A stretch of 49,426 nt of DNA, taken from T1Sed10-7 sp047921175 (GTDB lineage: Bacteria > Actinomycetota > Nitriliruptoria > Nitriliruptorales > Nitriliruptoraceae). Below the pieces are notes generated by a model. The model worked only from the letters and a program-made list of their open reading frames with translations. It had not been told where the DNA came from and made no database searches. The stretch covers positions 1 to 49,426 of the forward strand of contig JBLRWQ010000014.1 of the NCBI GenBank assembly GCA_047921175.1, given 5' to 3'. This document shows positions 32,779 to 40,634 of this stretch, piece after piece (within the stretch, counting starts at the first letter, position 1; every line of letters starts with the position of its first letter). The position numbers and the translations under genes are program-made.

Positions 32779-34194
32779 TCAGCGCTCCGGGTAGGCGCGC
32801 AGCACGGCGTCGAGCAGGGTGGTGTGGTACCGGTCGTGCTGCGGGACGGCGTTGCCGATCGCCTCCAGGGCCCGGCGGCCCGACATCCCCTCGCGATCGG
32901 CCAGGACCGCCGCCGCGATCGCCGGCAGCCGGCTCCGCCCCGCGCCGCCGTGCAACAACACGCGCTTGCCCTCGCCCCGGAGCGTTCGGACCGCCTCGAC
33001 GGTGTCCGCGACGACCAGGTCGAGGTTCGGGTTCGCCGCCGGCTCCGGGCGGTCGACGAGCCAGACCTCGTGGTGCTCGACGTCGGCGGGGACCTCGGCG
33101 CGACCGACCCGGGCCAGCGAGACGACCGCGTCCACCTCGCCCACCACCTCGCTCAGGGCGGCACGGTTGCCCAGCAGCAGCTGACCGTCACCCGGGCACG
33201 GCTGCACGAACGCGGGGGTCGGGTCCGGCTCGAGCACCGCCGCACCGGGCCACCCCTGGGCATCGTCACCACCCTGCCAGGCGGTCCGGACCGCGAGCCG
33301 GACCAGGTCCGAGGCCCGCAGCCCCGGCCACCCGTGGAGCATCCGTCGCCACCGGAAGGGCACGGCCGAGGCGCCCCAGGTCGCCCCGAGGAGCGCGCCC
33401 GCGATCGCGGCCACGGTGTCGGTGTCGTCGCCGATGGACACCGCGGCCTCCAGGGCGTGCTGGAGATGCCGGGCGGGCTCCACCTCGGGAACGGGGGTCG
33501 AGCGGATCGCCGCATAGGCGGCCTGCAGCGCGGTGACGGTGTACCCGTTGCCGGTGAAGCGACCCGGTGGGGTCTGCTCGGCGGCGTCGATCGCCTGCGC
33601 CCACCGGGCACGCCGCTCGGCGGGCACCAGGGGCAGGCCGTCACGCAGCCGGTCGGACCGACCGGTGGCGATCGCGCGCTCGATCGCCGCGGACCACAGC
33701 ACGCAGCTGTCCCCGGCGAGAGGGTCCGCGTGGGTCAGCCCGGCCACATCACGCGCCAGCGTGGCGAGCCGGTCGGGGTCCCCCAGCGCGGCCAGCGCGA
33801 CCGGGGCGGTCCGCATCAGGGCCCCGTTGCCCGCCGCACCGTCCGGATACGCCGCGTAGACCGCCGCCGCCCGTGCCGGCAGCTCGTGCGCGTCGAGCAC
33901 CTCACCCAGCACGGCCCGGGTCAGGTTGCCGACATCGGGCGGCCCCGACCGGTACCAGTCGAGGAACCGCGCGCCGATCGCCTCCGGGTCGCACGAACCG
34001 GTCGCCGTCACCTCCGCGACGCAGATCGCCATCGAGGTGTCGTCGGTCCACTCGCCGGGCGCGAAGGGCCCCAGGCCACCGCCGCGCATCTCGATGTGCG
34101 CGAAGGGCGGTGACTGGAACTCGTAGCCCGCGCCGAGCGCGTCGCCCGCCGCGAGCCCCAACAGCGTGCCTGCAGCGCGGTGCAGATCGAGCAT
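32779..34194 (-). CDS. ADP-ribosylglycohydrolase fused to an inactive-looking dual-specificity phosphatase domain
   Basis: 471 residues. Residues 1-~300 are a DraG/ARH domain: GLAAGDALGAGYEF, the metal site GEWTDDTSMAI (residues 48-56), AAGNGALMRTAPVAL and VSIGDDTDTVAAIAGALLGA (second metal site), as needed to remove ADP-ribose from proteins or small molecules. Residues ~330-471 look like a dual-specificity/tyrosine phosphatase, with VVSLARVG and the P-loop region VLLHGGAGRSRLPAIAAA. The catalytic Cys of HCx5R is Gly416 here (codon GGC) while H415 and R422 remain, so phosphatase activity is not expected. ATG 34194 has AGGGGGG 6-7 bases upstream. Confidence 0.9.
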   Translation of the reverse strand: MLDLHRAAGTLLGLAAGDALGAGYEFQSPPFAHIEMRGGGLGPFAPGEWTDDTSMAICVAEVTATGSCDPEAIGARFLDWYRSGPPDVGNLTRAVLGEVLDAHELPARAAAVYAAYPDGAAGNGALMRTAPVALAALGDPDRLATLARDVAGLTHADPLAGDSCVLWSAAIERAIATGRSDRLRDGLPLVPAERRARWAQAIDAAEQTPPGRFTGNGYTVTALQAAYAAIRSTPVPEVEPARHLQHALEAAVSIGDDTDTVAAIAGALLGATWGASAVPFRWRRMLHGWPGLRASDLVRLAVRTAWQGGDDAQGWPGAAVLEPDPTPAFVQPCPGDGQLLLGNRAALSEVVGEVDAVVSLARVGRAEVPADVEHHEVWLVDRPEPAANPNLDLVVADTVEAVRTLRGEGKRVLLHGGAGRSRLPAIAAAVLADREGMSGRRALEAIGNAVPQHDRYHTTLLDAVLRAYPER

Positions 34195-34273
34195 CACGTC
34201 CCCCCTCGGTCGAGCGACCATCATGCCAGGGCGGCCCTGCGCATCACACACACGGGCCCCGGCGGGGTCGCAG

Positions 34274-34279
34274 TACCGT
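34274..34279 (+). promoter_or_regulatory. -10 box (TACCGT) suggesting a leaderless transcript for the SfsA fusion
   Basis: TACCGT ends exactly 7 bases before ATG 34287, the same spacing as the TAGCGT before the glycosylase gene at 24588. No ribosome binding site lies between. No convincing -35. Confidence 0.45.
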
Positions 34280-34286
34280 GCCGGAC

Positions 34287-35510
34287 ATGCCAGCCGATCC
34301 GTCCACCGCTCGCCTCACCACCGATACCGGGGTCGAGGTGGCCGGTTTCGTGGCACGGGAGAACCGCTTCGTCTGCCGCGTCCGACGCGCGGACGGCGAG
34401 ATCGTGCAGGCCCACCTCGCGAACACCGCGCGGCTCGCAGACCTGCTCGTCGTCGGGGCAGCGGTCGTCCTGCACCCCGCCCGGGATCCACGGCGTCGGA
34501 CCCGCTGGAGCCTGACCCGTGTGCGCCACGGGGGCACCTGGGTGGCACTGGAGGCTGCGCGAGCCGCGGATCTGGTGAGCGAGGCGCTGTGTGCCGGTCG
34601 AGCGCTCCCGGGCTGGCCGCCGGCGGTGGCGGTCCGGCGTGAGGTCATCGACGGCCCGCATCGCCTCGACCTCGCCCTCGAGTTGGCCGACGGGAGCGGC
34701 GCGCTCGTCGAGGTCAAGTCGCTGAGCCGCGTGGTGGACGGCCACGCGCCCCTGTCCGCGACCCCGTCGTCCCGTGGGGTCCGGCAGCTGGCGCATCTGG
34801 GCGAGGTGGCGCGGTCGGGCAGGCGCGCCGCGGTGGTGTTCGTGGTCCAGCGCGGGGACGTGGCGGCGTTGGACCTCGACCTGCCCGCGGAGCCGACCTG
34901 GGTAGCGGCGGTCCGGCACGCGCGCCGCGCGGGCGTGGCGGTGATGGCGTTCCGGTGTGGGGTCACCGAGACCGCGCTCCGCCTCGGCGCCGCCGTCCCG
35001 GTGCTCGATGGGCCCCACCCGAGCGCGCTGGTCGAGCCCTATACGTCGACCTGGGTGGAGCTGGAGACACCCGGCCACCCACCGGTGACCATCGTCCCCG
35101 ACCCGGGCGGGCAGACGCCCGGATCCCTGCCCGCGCTGGTCCCCGCCGGCACCCGACGGTTGCACGTGTTGACGGCCTGGAACCCCCGCTCGCACCGGCT
35201 CGACGACGACGCGAACGTGCACCGGAACCGGGCCCTGCTCGCGGAGATCCACGCGGCCGGCCTCCCGGTGCTGCGGGCGGACGGCCGGGCCCCCGACGGC
35301 TCCTGGCACGAGCCCGGGTTCGCGTTGCTCGACACCGAGGTGGAGCGCGCCCTCGACCTCGCCCGCAGCCACGGCCAGCACGCGATCTTCGAGCTGACCG
35401 GCGACCACCTGCGGGTGCTGTGGACCGATCCCGCCCACCCCCCGCTCACCCAGGGCTGGTGCGCCGTACCCATGCAGGACGACCGGGACCGCCGCCACCG
35501 AGCCTCGTGA
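34287..35510 (+). CDS. SfsA-DUF3293 fusion protein
   Basis: 407 residues. Residues 1-~240 are SfsA: RENRFVCRVRRADGEIVQAHLANTARL, then a PD-(D/E)xK-like core HRLDLALELADGSGALVEVKS with D128, E142 and K144, and SRGVRQLAHLGEVARSGRRAAVVFVVQRGD (in parts). Residues ~250-385 resemble DUF3293: PYTSTWVELETP, RLHVLTAWNPRSH, DANVHRNRALLAEI, PDGSWHEPGFALL and GQHAIFELTGDHLRVLW. SfsA was named for an effect on maltose genes in E. coli and binds DNA; its true function is unclear. I know the two families as separate proteins. A weak GTG at 34278 is an alternative start. Confidence 0.87.
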   Translation: MPADPSTARLTTDTGVEVAGFVARENRFVCRVRRADGEIVQAHLANTARLADLLVVGAAVVLHPARDPRRRTRWSLTRVRHGGTWVALEAARAADLVSEALCAGRALPGWPPAVAVRREVIDGPHRLDLALELADGSGALVEVKSLSRVVDGHAPLSATPSSRGVRQLAHLGEVARSGRRAAVVFVVQRGDVAALDLDLPAEPTWVAAVRHARRAGVAVMAFRCGVTETALRLGAAVPVLDGPHPSALVEPYTSTWVELETPGHPPVTIVPDPGGQTPGSLPALVPAGTRRLHVLTAWNPRSHRLDDDANVHRNRALLAEIHAAGLPVLRADGRAPDGSWHEPGFALLDTEVERALDLARSHGQHAIFELTGDHLRVLWTDPAHPPLTQGWCAVPMQDDRDRRHRAS

Positions 35511-35623
35511 CCAGCGGCGCCGCCGCGATCGACCGGTTCGCACGGTTCACACCGTCCGGCGGGCGGTGTCGGGTGGCGAGGCGGCAGGCTGCTCCGTGCC
35601 GCAACCGCGTCAGGAGCAGCACC

Positions 35624-35752
35624 GTGCTCGACCCCGGTCACCTCGACGAGCTGCCCCCCGCCCTGGCCCGACTCGTCGAGATCCGGCACGAACTGGCGAC
35701 CGGCCAACGACCGGTGCCGGCGGAGCTGTGGGTGGCGACCGGCCAACGCTGA
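35624..35752 (+). CDS. 42-residue ORF, unknown
   Basis: MLDPGHLDELPPALARLVEI followed by RHELATGQRPVPAELWVATG and QR. GTG 35624 has AGGAG 7 bases upstream (35612-35616), the best support for translation. Contains the repeat ATGQR twice, encoded by a 16-base perfect direct repeat. It stands between the SfsA fusion and the convergent histidine kinase. No family recognised; it may be spurious. Confidence 0.4.
   Translation: MLDPGHLDELPPALARLVEIRHELATGQRPVPAELWVATGQR
35694..35748 (+). repeat. 16-base direct repeat, 39-base period
   Basis: TGGCGACCGGCCAACG occurs at 35694-35709 and again at 35733-35748. The period of 13 codons keeps both copies in the same frame of the small ORF, encoding ATGQR both times. 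Confidence 0.8.
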
Positions 35753-35755
35753 TCC

Positions 35756-35783
35756 GCGACCGTCGGTCAGGGTGTGCGGTCGC
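35756..35783. terminator. weak hairpin between the small ORF and the histidine kinase gene
   Basis: GCGACCG at 35756-35762 pairs perfectly with CGGTCGC at 35777-35783, loop 14 bases. It spans the gap between two convergent stop codons (35752 and 35767), so a bidirectional terminator is plausible but the stem is short and has no T-run. Confidence 0.35.
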
Positions 35784-37056
35784 CAGGCAGCCGGACGACG
35801 AACCGGGCCCCGCCGCGGCGTGGCTCCGCGGCGATGGTGCCGCCGTGGCGTTCCACGATGTGCCGGCAGGTGACCAGCCCGAGGCCGGCGCCGGGCTGGC
35901 CATCGCCGGGCGGGCGGCGCAGCCGGCCGAGCTGGAACAGGCCGTCCAGGTGCTCGGGCTCGAGCCCGATCCCCCGGTCGGTCACCGTCAGCTCCACCAG
36001 GTCCTCGCGACGCGCGAGCCCGATCCGCACCACCTGACGGCGCTCCGGGTGCCGGTAGCGCACGGCGTTGCCGACGAGGTTCTGCAGCAGGATCCTCAGC
36101 AGCACCGGGTCGCCGCGCAGGACCCCGTCGGCGTCCAGCTGCACCTGGGCCTGCGCCTGTGTGATCTCCACCTCGAGGGCATCCACGACCTGGTCGACCA
36201 ACGCCGTCAGGGGGACGTCCACCACCTCCAGCGGGGTGCACTGGAGCTGTGACAGCGACAGGAGGGCATCGACGGTGTCGATCAGCCCGCCGACCTGGGT
36301 CCGGGCTCGTCCCAGCAGCTCGCCCTCCATCGACCCGGTGGCGATACCGAAGCGCGCCTCCAGGGTGGCGAGCAGCCCATCGACGGTGGTGAGCGGGGAC
36401 CTGAGGTCGTGCGCCACCACACCGGTCACGTGCTCGAGTCGCCGGTTGGCCTCCGACAGCCGCTGGTTGGCGACCTCGAGGTCTCCCACGCGTGCGGCCA
36501 ACTCCCGGTCGGCGCGGAGCCGCTCCATGGTCACCGCGGTCGCATCCGCGATCGCCTGCACGGCCTCGACATCGGCCGGATCGGCCGTGTGCGGCTGCGC
36601 CCAGTAGACCCCGATGGCACCCAACGGGTCGAGCGCTCGGATCGGCACCATGGCGAGGCTCCGCACGAAGGTGGGCCGGTAGGCGTCCTGGGGGATCCGG
36701 TCGTCCTCGCCGATGTCCGGGATCACCGCCGGCTTGCCATGCTCCATCACCCAGCCGCTGATGCAGCTCGACGCCGGGAAGCGCTGCCCCTTCCACAGCG
36801 GCCCGATGGCGTCCTCGTCGACGTAGAAGCACCGGTCGCCGTCACGGACCACGAAGGTCACCCCGTCGGCGCCGGTGACCCGGCGGACGGCGTGCAGCAC
36901 CACGGCCTGCACGGTCTCCGCCTCGGTGGCGACCGACAGGGTCTGGACGACCCCGATCAGCTCACGGATCAGCACCGGCAGCGCAGGCGGCGAGGGCCGC
37001 ATGGCCCCCGGAGACGGCTGGACCTCCTGTACGGCTCGCCCGAGCTCTCTCGACAC
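35767..37056 (-). CDS. GAF-domain sensor histidine kinase
   Basis: 429 residues, no membrane segment, so a cytoplasmic sensor. GAF domain at ~35-180 (SSCISGWVMEHGKPAVIPDI, SLAMVPIRALDPLGAIGVYW), coiled coil ~185-210 (NQRLSEANRRLEHV), HisKA with phosphoacceptor H216 in VVAHDLRSPLTTVDGLL, and HATPase with NLVGNAVRYR, TDRGIGLEPEHLDGLFQ and GAGLGLVTCRHIVERHGG. Similar to the GAF/phytochrome-like bacterial kinases. GTG 37056 has GAGGGGGG 7 bases upstream. No response regulator gene adjoins it, so its partner is elsewhere. Confidence 0.93.
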   Translation of the reverse strand: MSRELGRAVQEVQPSPGAMRPSPPALPVLIRELIGVVQTLSVATEAETVQAVVLHAVRRVTGADGVTFVVRDGDRCFYVDEDAIGPLWKGQRFPASSCISGWVMEHGKPAVIPDIGEDDRIPQDAYRPTFVRSLAMVPIRALDPLGAIGVYWAQPHTADPADVEAVQAIADATAVTMERLRADRELAARVGDLEVANQRLSEANRRLEHVTGVVAHDLRSPLTTVDGLLATLEARFGIATGSMEGELLGRARTQVGGLIDTVDALLSLSQLQCTPLEVVDVPLTALVDQVVDALEVEITQAQAQVQLDADGVLRGDPVLLRILLQNLVGNAVRYRHPERRQVVRIGLARREDLVELTVTDRGIGLEPEHLDGLFQLGRLRRPPGDGQPGAGLGLVTCRHIVERHGGTIAAEPRRGGARFVVRLPGDRTP

Positions 37057-37139
37057 GACAGCACCCCCCTCGATGGGATCGTCATGGTCGAACGGCCTGC
37101 GATCCGCGGCGACGGCGGACGGCTAGGGCTCTTCGGGCC

Positions 37140-37145
37140 AGTGTA
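37140..37145 (-). promoter_or_regulatory. TACACT -10-like element upstream of the histidine kinase gene
   Basis: On the minus strand TACACT is found 84 bases before GTG 37056, in the 157-base gap after the AAR-like gene. It is a good TANNNT match, preceded by TGACG, with no clear -35. Confidence 0.35.
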
Positions 37146-37213
37146 CGTCAGGACCACGCGCTCCCGCGCGGCGGATGCGTTCGTTCGCACAGGTCACGGC
37201 GGTTGCCCGCGGC

Positions 37214-39280
37214 TCAGGCCGGAGCAGCAGCCAGTTCCGCGCGCGCGGCGACGGCGAGCTCGCGGATCCGCGCGATGTCCTCGTCCGTGAAGACGCCGTT
37301 CACCCCGGAGATGGTCGCCAACTCCATCCCGTGCTTCAGCCCCAGGCGGTAGATCTCCTTGACCTTCTCCCACTCGATCGCCCGTCCGACCGTGAAGGTC
37401 TCGTACCGCCCCTCCAGCGCCAGCACGATGGTCTCCGCGAGGCAGGCGTACGCCACCCCGGGCGGGAGCCCGATGCCCTTCATGCGCACGTCGTCGCCCG
37501 GCAGCTTCACCTCGCCGGACTCGACGACCAGCACGTCCGGACGCTTGGCGACGTCCTCGGCGGACAGGTCCAGCGGTCGGGCGACGTCGGTGATCACGCA
37601 GCCGGGCTTGACCTGCTCGATGTCGAGCACACGCTTGCCCGCCCCGGAGGTCGCGGTCACGATCAGGTCCATATCCTTGAGCGCCCCGTTCGGCGTCGCC
37701 GCCACGTGCAGCTCGGCGCGCGGGTGGTCCTTCTCGATGTCGCGCTTGAGCGCGAGCAGCTTCGCGGACTCCGGTGAGACCAGCCACAGCTCGTCGCTGG
37801 CCAGCGCCAGCAGCCGGGCGCAGACCGATCCGATCGACCCGGTCGCCCCGACCACCATCGTCTTGCCCTTGAGGCGGCCCTCCTCGTCCATCTCGACCAG
37901 GCCGAGCCGTAGCAACGCGTCGCGGGCGGCCCACAGAGCCCCCGACGCGCTGTAGCTGTTGCCGGTGGTGACCGGGAGCGGCGCCCGCCGCGCGACCGTC
38001 ACCCCGGCGTCACCGACGACCTTCGTGAAGGCACCGAGACCCATGACCTGGGCCCCGAGCTTGCGGGCGGTCTCCGCGGCAGCCAGCAGGCGGCCGTAGG
38101 TGAACTCGGGACGGTGGGCCATCAGCTCCTTCGGGGTCCCGCCGACGGTGATCAGCCAGCCCTCGGCCTCGGCCCCGGTCGGGGACACGATGCCGGTGAC
38201 GTGGCTGTAGGTGAAGGGTGGTAGGTAGGCGAGCGCCTTCTCCATCCCGTCCATCACCGGTGCGGGCGCGTACCGGGCGATCGTGCCGAGCGGCTCGACG
38301 GTGCGGAAGTACTCCTGCGACAGCGGGTGGATCACGAAGGCGAACCGGCTCTTGCGCTTGGGCCCGTTCGGGTACAGCGTGCGGGCCTCCAGCCCGGCGG
38401 ACACGATCATGTCGAGCAGGTCGTCGTTGGTCAGCGAGCTGCGGTCGGGGGCCAGCGCGACCATCATCGCCTCCAGCGTCGCCGCGTTGACCGTGACGGG
38501 GAAGGGCTGCGGGGTGGTGTCCAGCACCATGTCGACGCCGCGGCTGGCCAGCTCCTCCAACCGCTCCGGGGAGATCGCCGAGGTGACGAGGGTCTTGCCG
38601 GCCAGGTCCTCGAGGCCGAAGCCGATGAGCTCCTCATAGGTCGCGACCACCACGTCGCAGTCGCGCGCGGCCTGCCGGGCCAGCGCGTGGCTGAGCCGCT
38701 GACCGGGGGTCGTGATCGACGTCGTGACCGACCGCGGGACCAGCCGCAGCGGCGCCGAGATCGCCTTCGCGGCCAGCCCGAGCACCGGGTTGGCGTCCAG
38801 CGTCGCCGGGATGTCGAGGCGCAGTATCGGGTCGGCGAACTGCAGGTTCTGGGTGTGCTCCCTGAGGACCCGGGTGGTCCGGTCGTGGTTGATGCCGCCG
38901 AGGACGACGGTGCGCGCGTTGGAGAAGAAGCCGGGCAGCTCCTGGTCGACCTGGCGGATCGCCCACTCCTGCAGGACATCGTGGAGGCGGTGCCCGTCCA
39001 GCACCGGGACCTCGCCGGCCGCGCCACGGACCTGCTCGATGCCGTCGGCCTCGCCGTCGTAGAGCCCCAACGCCTGCGCCTCGCGGAGCCCGGTCAACGC
39101 GATCGCGTCGGCGTGGTCCGCCCACGACACGAGCAGGGCGGCGGCGGTGTCGAGGTCGCCGTCCGCCCCCACCCGCACGATGCGGAAGGGCTGCTGCAGG
39201 AAGGTGATCTCCTCGTCGTAGTCACGCTCGGACGAGGACAGGCTGACGTTGACGACGAGGGTGGGGTGCGGTCCGCCCAT
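37214..39280 (-). CDS. large oxidoreductase with C-terminal acyl-ACP reductase (AAR)-like domain
   Basis: 688 residues. From ~310 to ~660 it follows cyanobacterial long-chain acyl-ACP reductase: RFAFVIHPLSQEYF, FTYSHVTGIVSPTGAEAEGWLITVG, ARKLGAQVMGLGAFTKVVGD, LPVTTGNSYSASGALWA, the dinucleotide loop VVGATGSIGS (476-485), and YACLAETIVLALEGRYETFT where C612 sits where AAR has its catalytic Cys. AAR makes fatty aldehydes from acyl-ACP. The N-terminal ~310 residues (VVLGGINHDRTTRVLREHTQ, TLVTSAISPERLEELASRGVD) are unrecognised, maybe a second Rossmann-like unit. ATG 39280 has GGAGG 7 bases upstream. The FAR-like gene is 25 bases upstream on the same strand. Substrate is inference; annotation as a generic dehydrogenase is the alternative. 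Confidence 0.8.
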   Translation of the reverse strand: MGGPHPTLVVNVSLSSSERDYDEEITFLQQPFRIVRVGADGDLDTAAALLVSWADHADAIALTGLREAQALGLYDGEADGIEQVRGAAGEVPVLDGHRLHDVLQEWAIRQVDQELPGFFSNARTVVLGGINHDRTTRVLREHTQNLQFADPILRLDIPATLDANPVLGLAAKAISAPLRLVPRSVTTSITTPGQRLSHALARQAARDCDVVVATYEELIGFGLEDLAGKTLVTSAISPERLEELASRGVDMVLDTTPQPFPVTVNAATLEAMMVALAPDRSSLTNDDLLDMIVSAGLEARTLYPNGPKRKSRFAFVIHPLSQEYFRTVEPLGTIARYAPAPVMDGMEKALAYLPPFTYSHVTGIVSPTGAEAEGWLITVGGTPKELMAHRPEFTYGRLLAAAETARKLGAQVMGLGAFTKVVGDAGVTVARRAPLPVTTGNSYSASGALWAARDALLRLGLVEMDEEGRLKGKTMVVGATGSIGSVCARLLALASDELWLVSPESAKLLALKRDIEKDHPRAELHVAATPNGALKDMDLIVTATSGAGKRVLDIEQVKPGCVITDVARPLDLSAEDVAKRPDVLVVESGEVKLPGDDVRMKGIGLPPGVAYACLAETIVLALEGRYETFTVGRAIEWEKVKEIYRLGLKHGMELATISGVNGVFTDEDIARIRELAVAARAELAAAPA

Positions 39281-39305
39281 CGGGGTACCTCCAGGGTCGC
39301 AGCGG

Positions 39306-40394
39306 TCACACCATCGCGGCGGCGTCGATCTCCGGATGCGCGCGCATGAAGTCGAGCAGCCGGTCGACGTAGCTCGCGAACGGCGGGCAGCTCAGGCCGG
39401 TGTCCGCGAGGTCGGCGACGGTGTGGTCCGTGGTGTAGGTGGTCGGCGTGTCGAAGTAGTCGAGGAACTCCGCCGGGAGGCCGGTCAGCCACTCGAGCCC
39501 GGGGATGCGGGCGACAGCGGCCCGGGTCAACCCCAGCGGAACCGGCAACCACACGAGGCGCTTGCCGAGGTGGCGCGCGAACAGCTCGGCGACCTCGCGG
39601 TTGGTGGGCGGGTTCGGGTCGTTGAGGGCGTACGTCCGCCCGAGGGAGCGGTCCAGCACCGACAGCTCATCCATCGCGTCGATCACGAAGTCGCGTGGGA
39701 CCAGCGCCGTCCGCTTGTCGGCATCGACGGCCGGCAGTGCGGCGACCGGCAGCAGCTGGCGGCGCAGGAAGCGGGCGAGCAGGTAGGGCCCGTCGAACTT
39801 CTGCGTCTCCCCTGTCCGCGAGTCCCCGACGACGATGCCGGGTCGGTAGATCGTGCCAGCCAGCCCGTCATCGATCGCGGCGCGCACCAGCACCTCGGCG
39901 GCGTGCTTGGTCGACTCGTAGTGGTTGTTGAAGGCCTGGCCCTCGGCCAGCATGTCCTCGGTGAAGACCCCGTCGTACCGGCCGCTCACGTAGCAGGTGC
40001 TGACGTACTGGAGCCGAGGTGGTGCGTGCTGCTCAGCACAGAAGCGCAGCACCTCGGCGGTGCCGTCGACGTTGACGCGGCGGGCGACCGCCTCGGCCAC
40101 GGTCAGGTCGTAGACGGCGGCGAGGTGCCAGACCTCGACCACCTCGTCCCTTGTCTCGAGGGTCTCCGGCGCGATCCCGAGTCCCGGGGCGGTGATGTCA
40201 CCGGCCACCAGATCGGTCCGACCGGCGATGGCCGGGTGGGCCGCTTCGATCGCGTCGAGCCGGTTGGCGGCGGTCTCGAGGTGATGGACCTGCACGACAC
40301 ACAGCGCCCGGACCCCCTCGCGCCGGGCCAGCAGCTTGGGCAGCAACGCCGAGCCGAGGAAGCCCGGGAACCCCGTCATCACCAGCGTCGACAT
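39306..40394 (-). CDS. SDR oxidoreductase related to fatty acyl-CoA reductase N-terminal domain
   Basis: 362 residues. Extended SDR of the male-sterility/NAD_binding_4 group: nucleotide loop GFPGFLGSALLPKLL (G8, G11, G14), TDLVAGDITAPGLGI, VWHLAAVYDLTVAEAVARRVNVDGT (in parts), YVSTCYVSGRYDGVFTED and the catalytic Y159xxxK163 in NNHYESTKHAAE. Members reduce acyl thioesters or act as thioester reductases and epimerases. C-terminal ~150 residues lack the FAR C domain. It is transcribed just ahead of the AAR-like gene, which supports a role in acyl reduction. ATG 40394 follows GGGGGAGAG directly. Confidence 0.82.
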   Translation of the reverse strand: MSTLVMTGFPGFLGSALLPKLLARREGVRALCVVQVHHLETAANRLDAIEAAHPAIAGRTDLVAGDITAPGLGIAPETLETRDEVVEVWHLAAVYDLTVAEAVARRVNVDGTAEVLRFCAEQHAPPRLQYVSTCYVSGRYDGVFTEDMLAEGQAFNNHYESTKHAAEVLVRAAIDDGLAGTIYRPGIVVGDSRTGETQKFDGPYLLARFLRRQLLPVAALPAVDADKRTALVPRDFVIDAMDELSVLDRSLGRTYALNDPNPPTNREVAELFARHLGKRLVWLPVPLGLTRAAVARIPGLEWLTGLPAEFLDYFDTPTTYTTDHTVADLADTGLSCPPFASYVDRLLDFMRAHPEIDAAAMV

Positions 40395-40493
40395 CTCTCC
40401 CCCATCCGCATCGTCCCGACCGGCCGGCCGGCATCGTGGCACCACCTCGGCGGAGCCACCACCGCTCCCACGGCGCGGGCATCGGCACCTCCA

Positions 40494-40520
40494 GTCAACA
40501 CGTGTCGGCGTCGCGTTGAC
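40494..40520. promoter_or_regulatory. inverted repeat in the divergent gap before the FAR-like gene
   Basis: GTCAAC at 40494-40499 and GTTGAC at 40515-40520 form an inverted repeat with a 15-base spacer, overlapping the 8-base palindrome ACACGTGT (40498-40505). Each arm reads as a TTGAC -35 core, pointing outwards. No matching -10 at 16-18 bases was found on either side, so an operator is as likely as a promoter. Confidence 0.3.
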
Positions 40521-40634
40521 CGGACCGAGCGGCACCCGTGGGCACCGACGAAGGTCCCGAACGCGGCGGGGCCGCCGGACCCCGGGCTGCGTACCCTGCC
40601 CGCTCCAGCACGGATCGGCGGAGGGTGCGGCGAC

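Noticed and set aside
40198..40488. ORF on the minus strand with GGAGG before an ATG at 40488
   Set aside because: Good ribosome site, but the frame runs through the FAR-like gene out of frame and has Gly/Arg-rich shadow composition.
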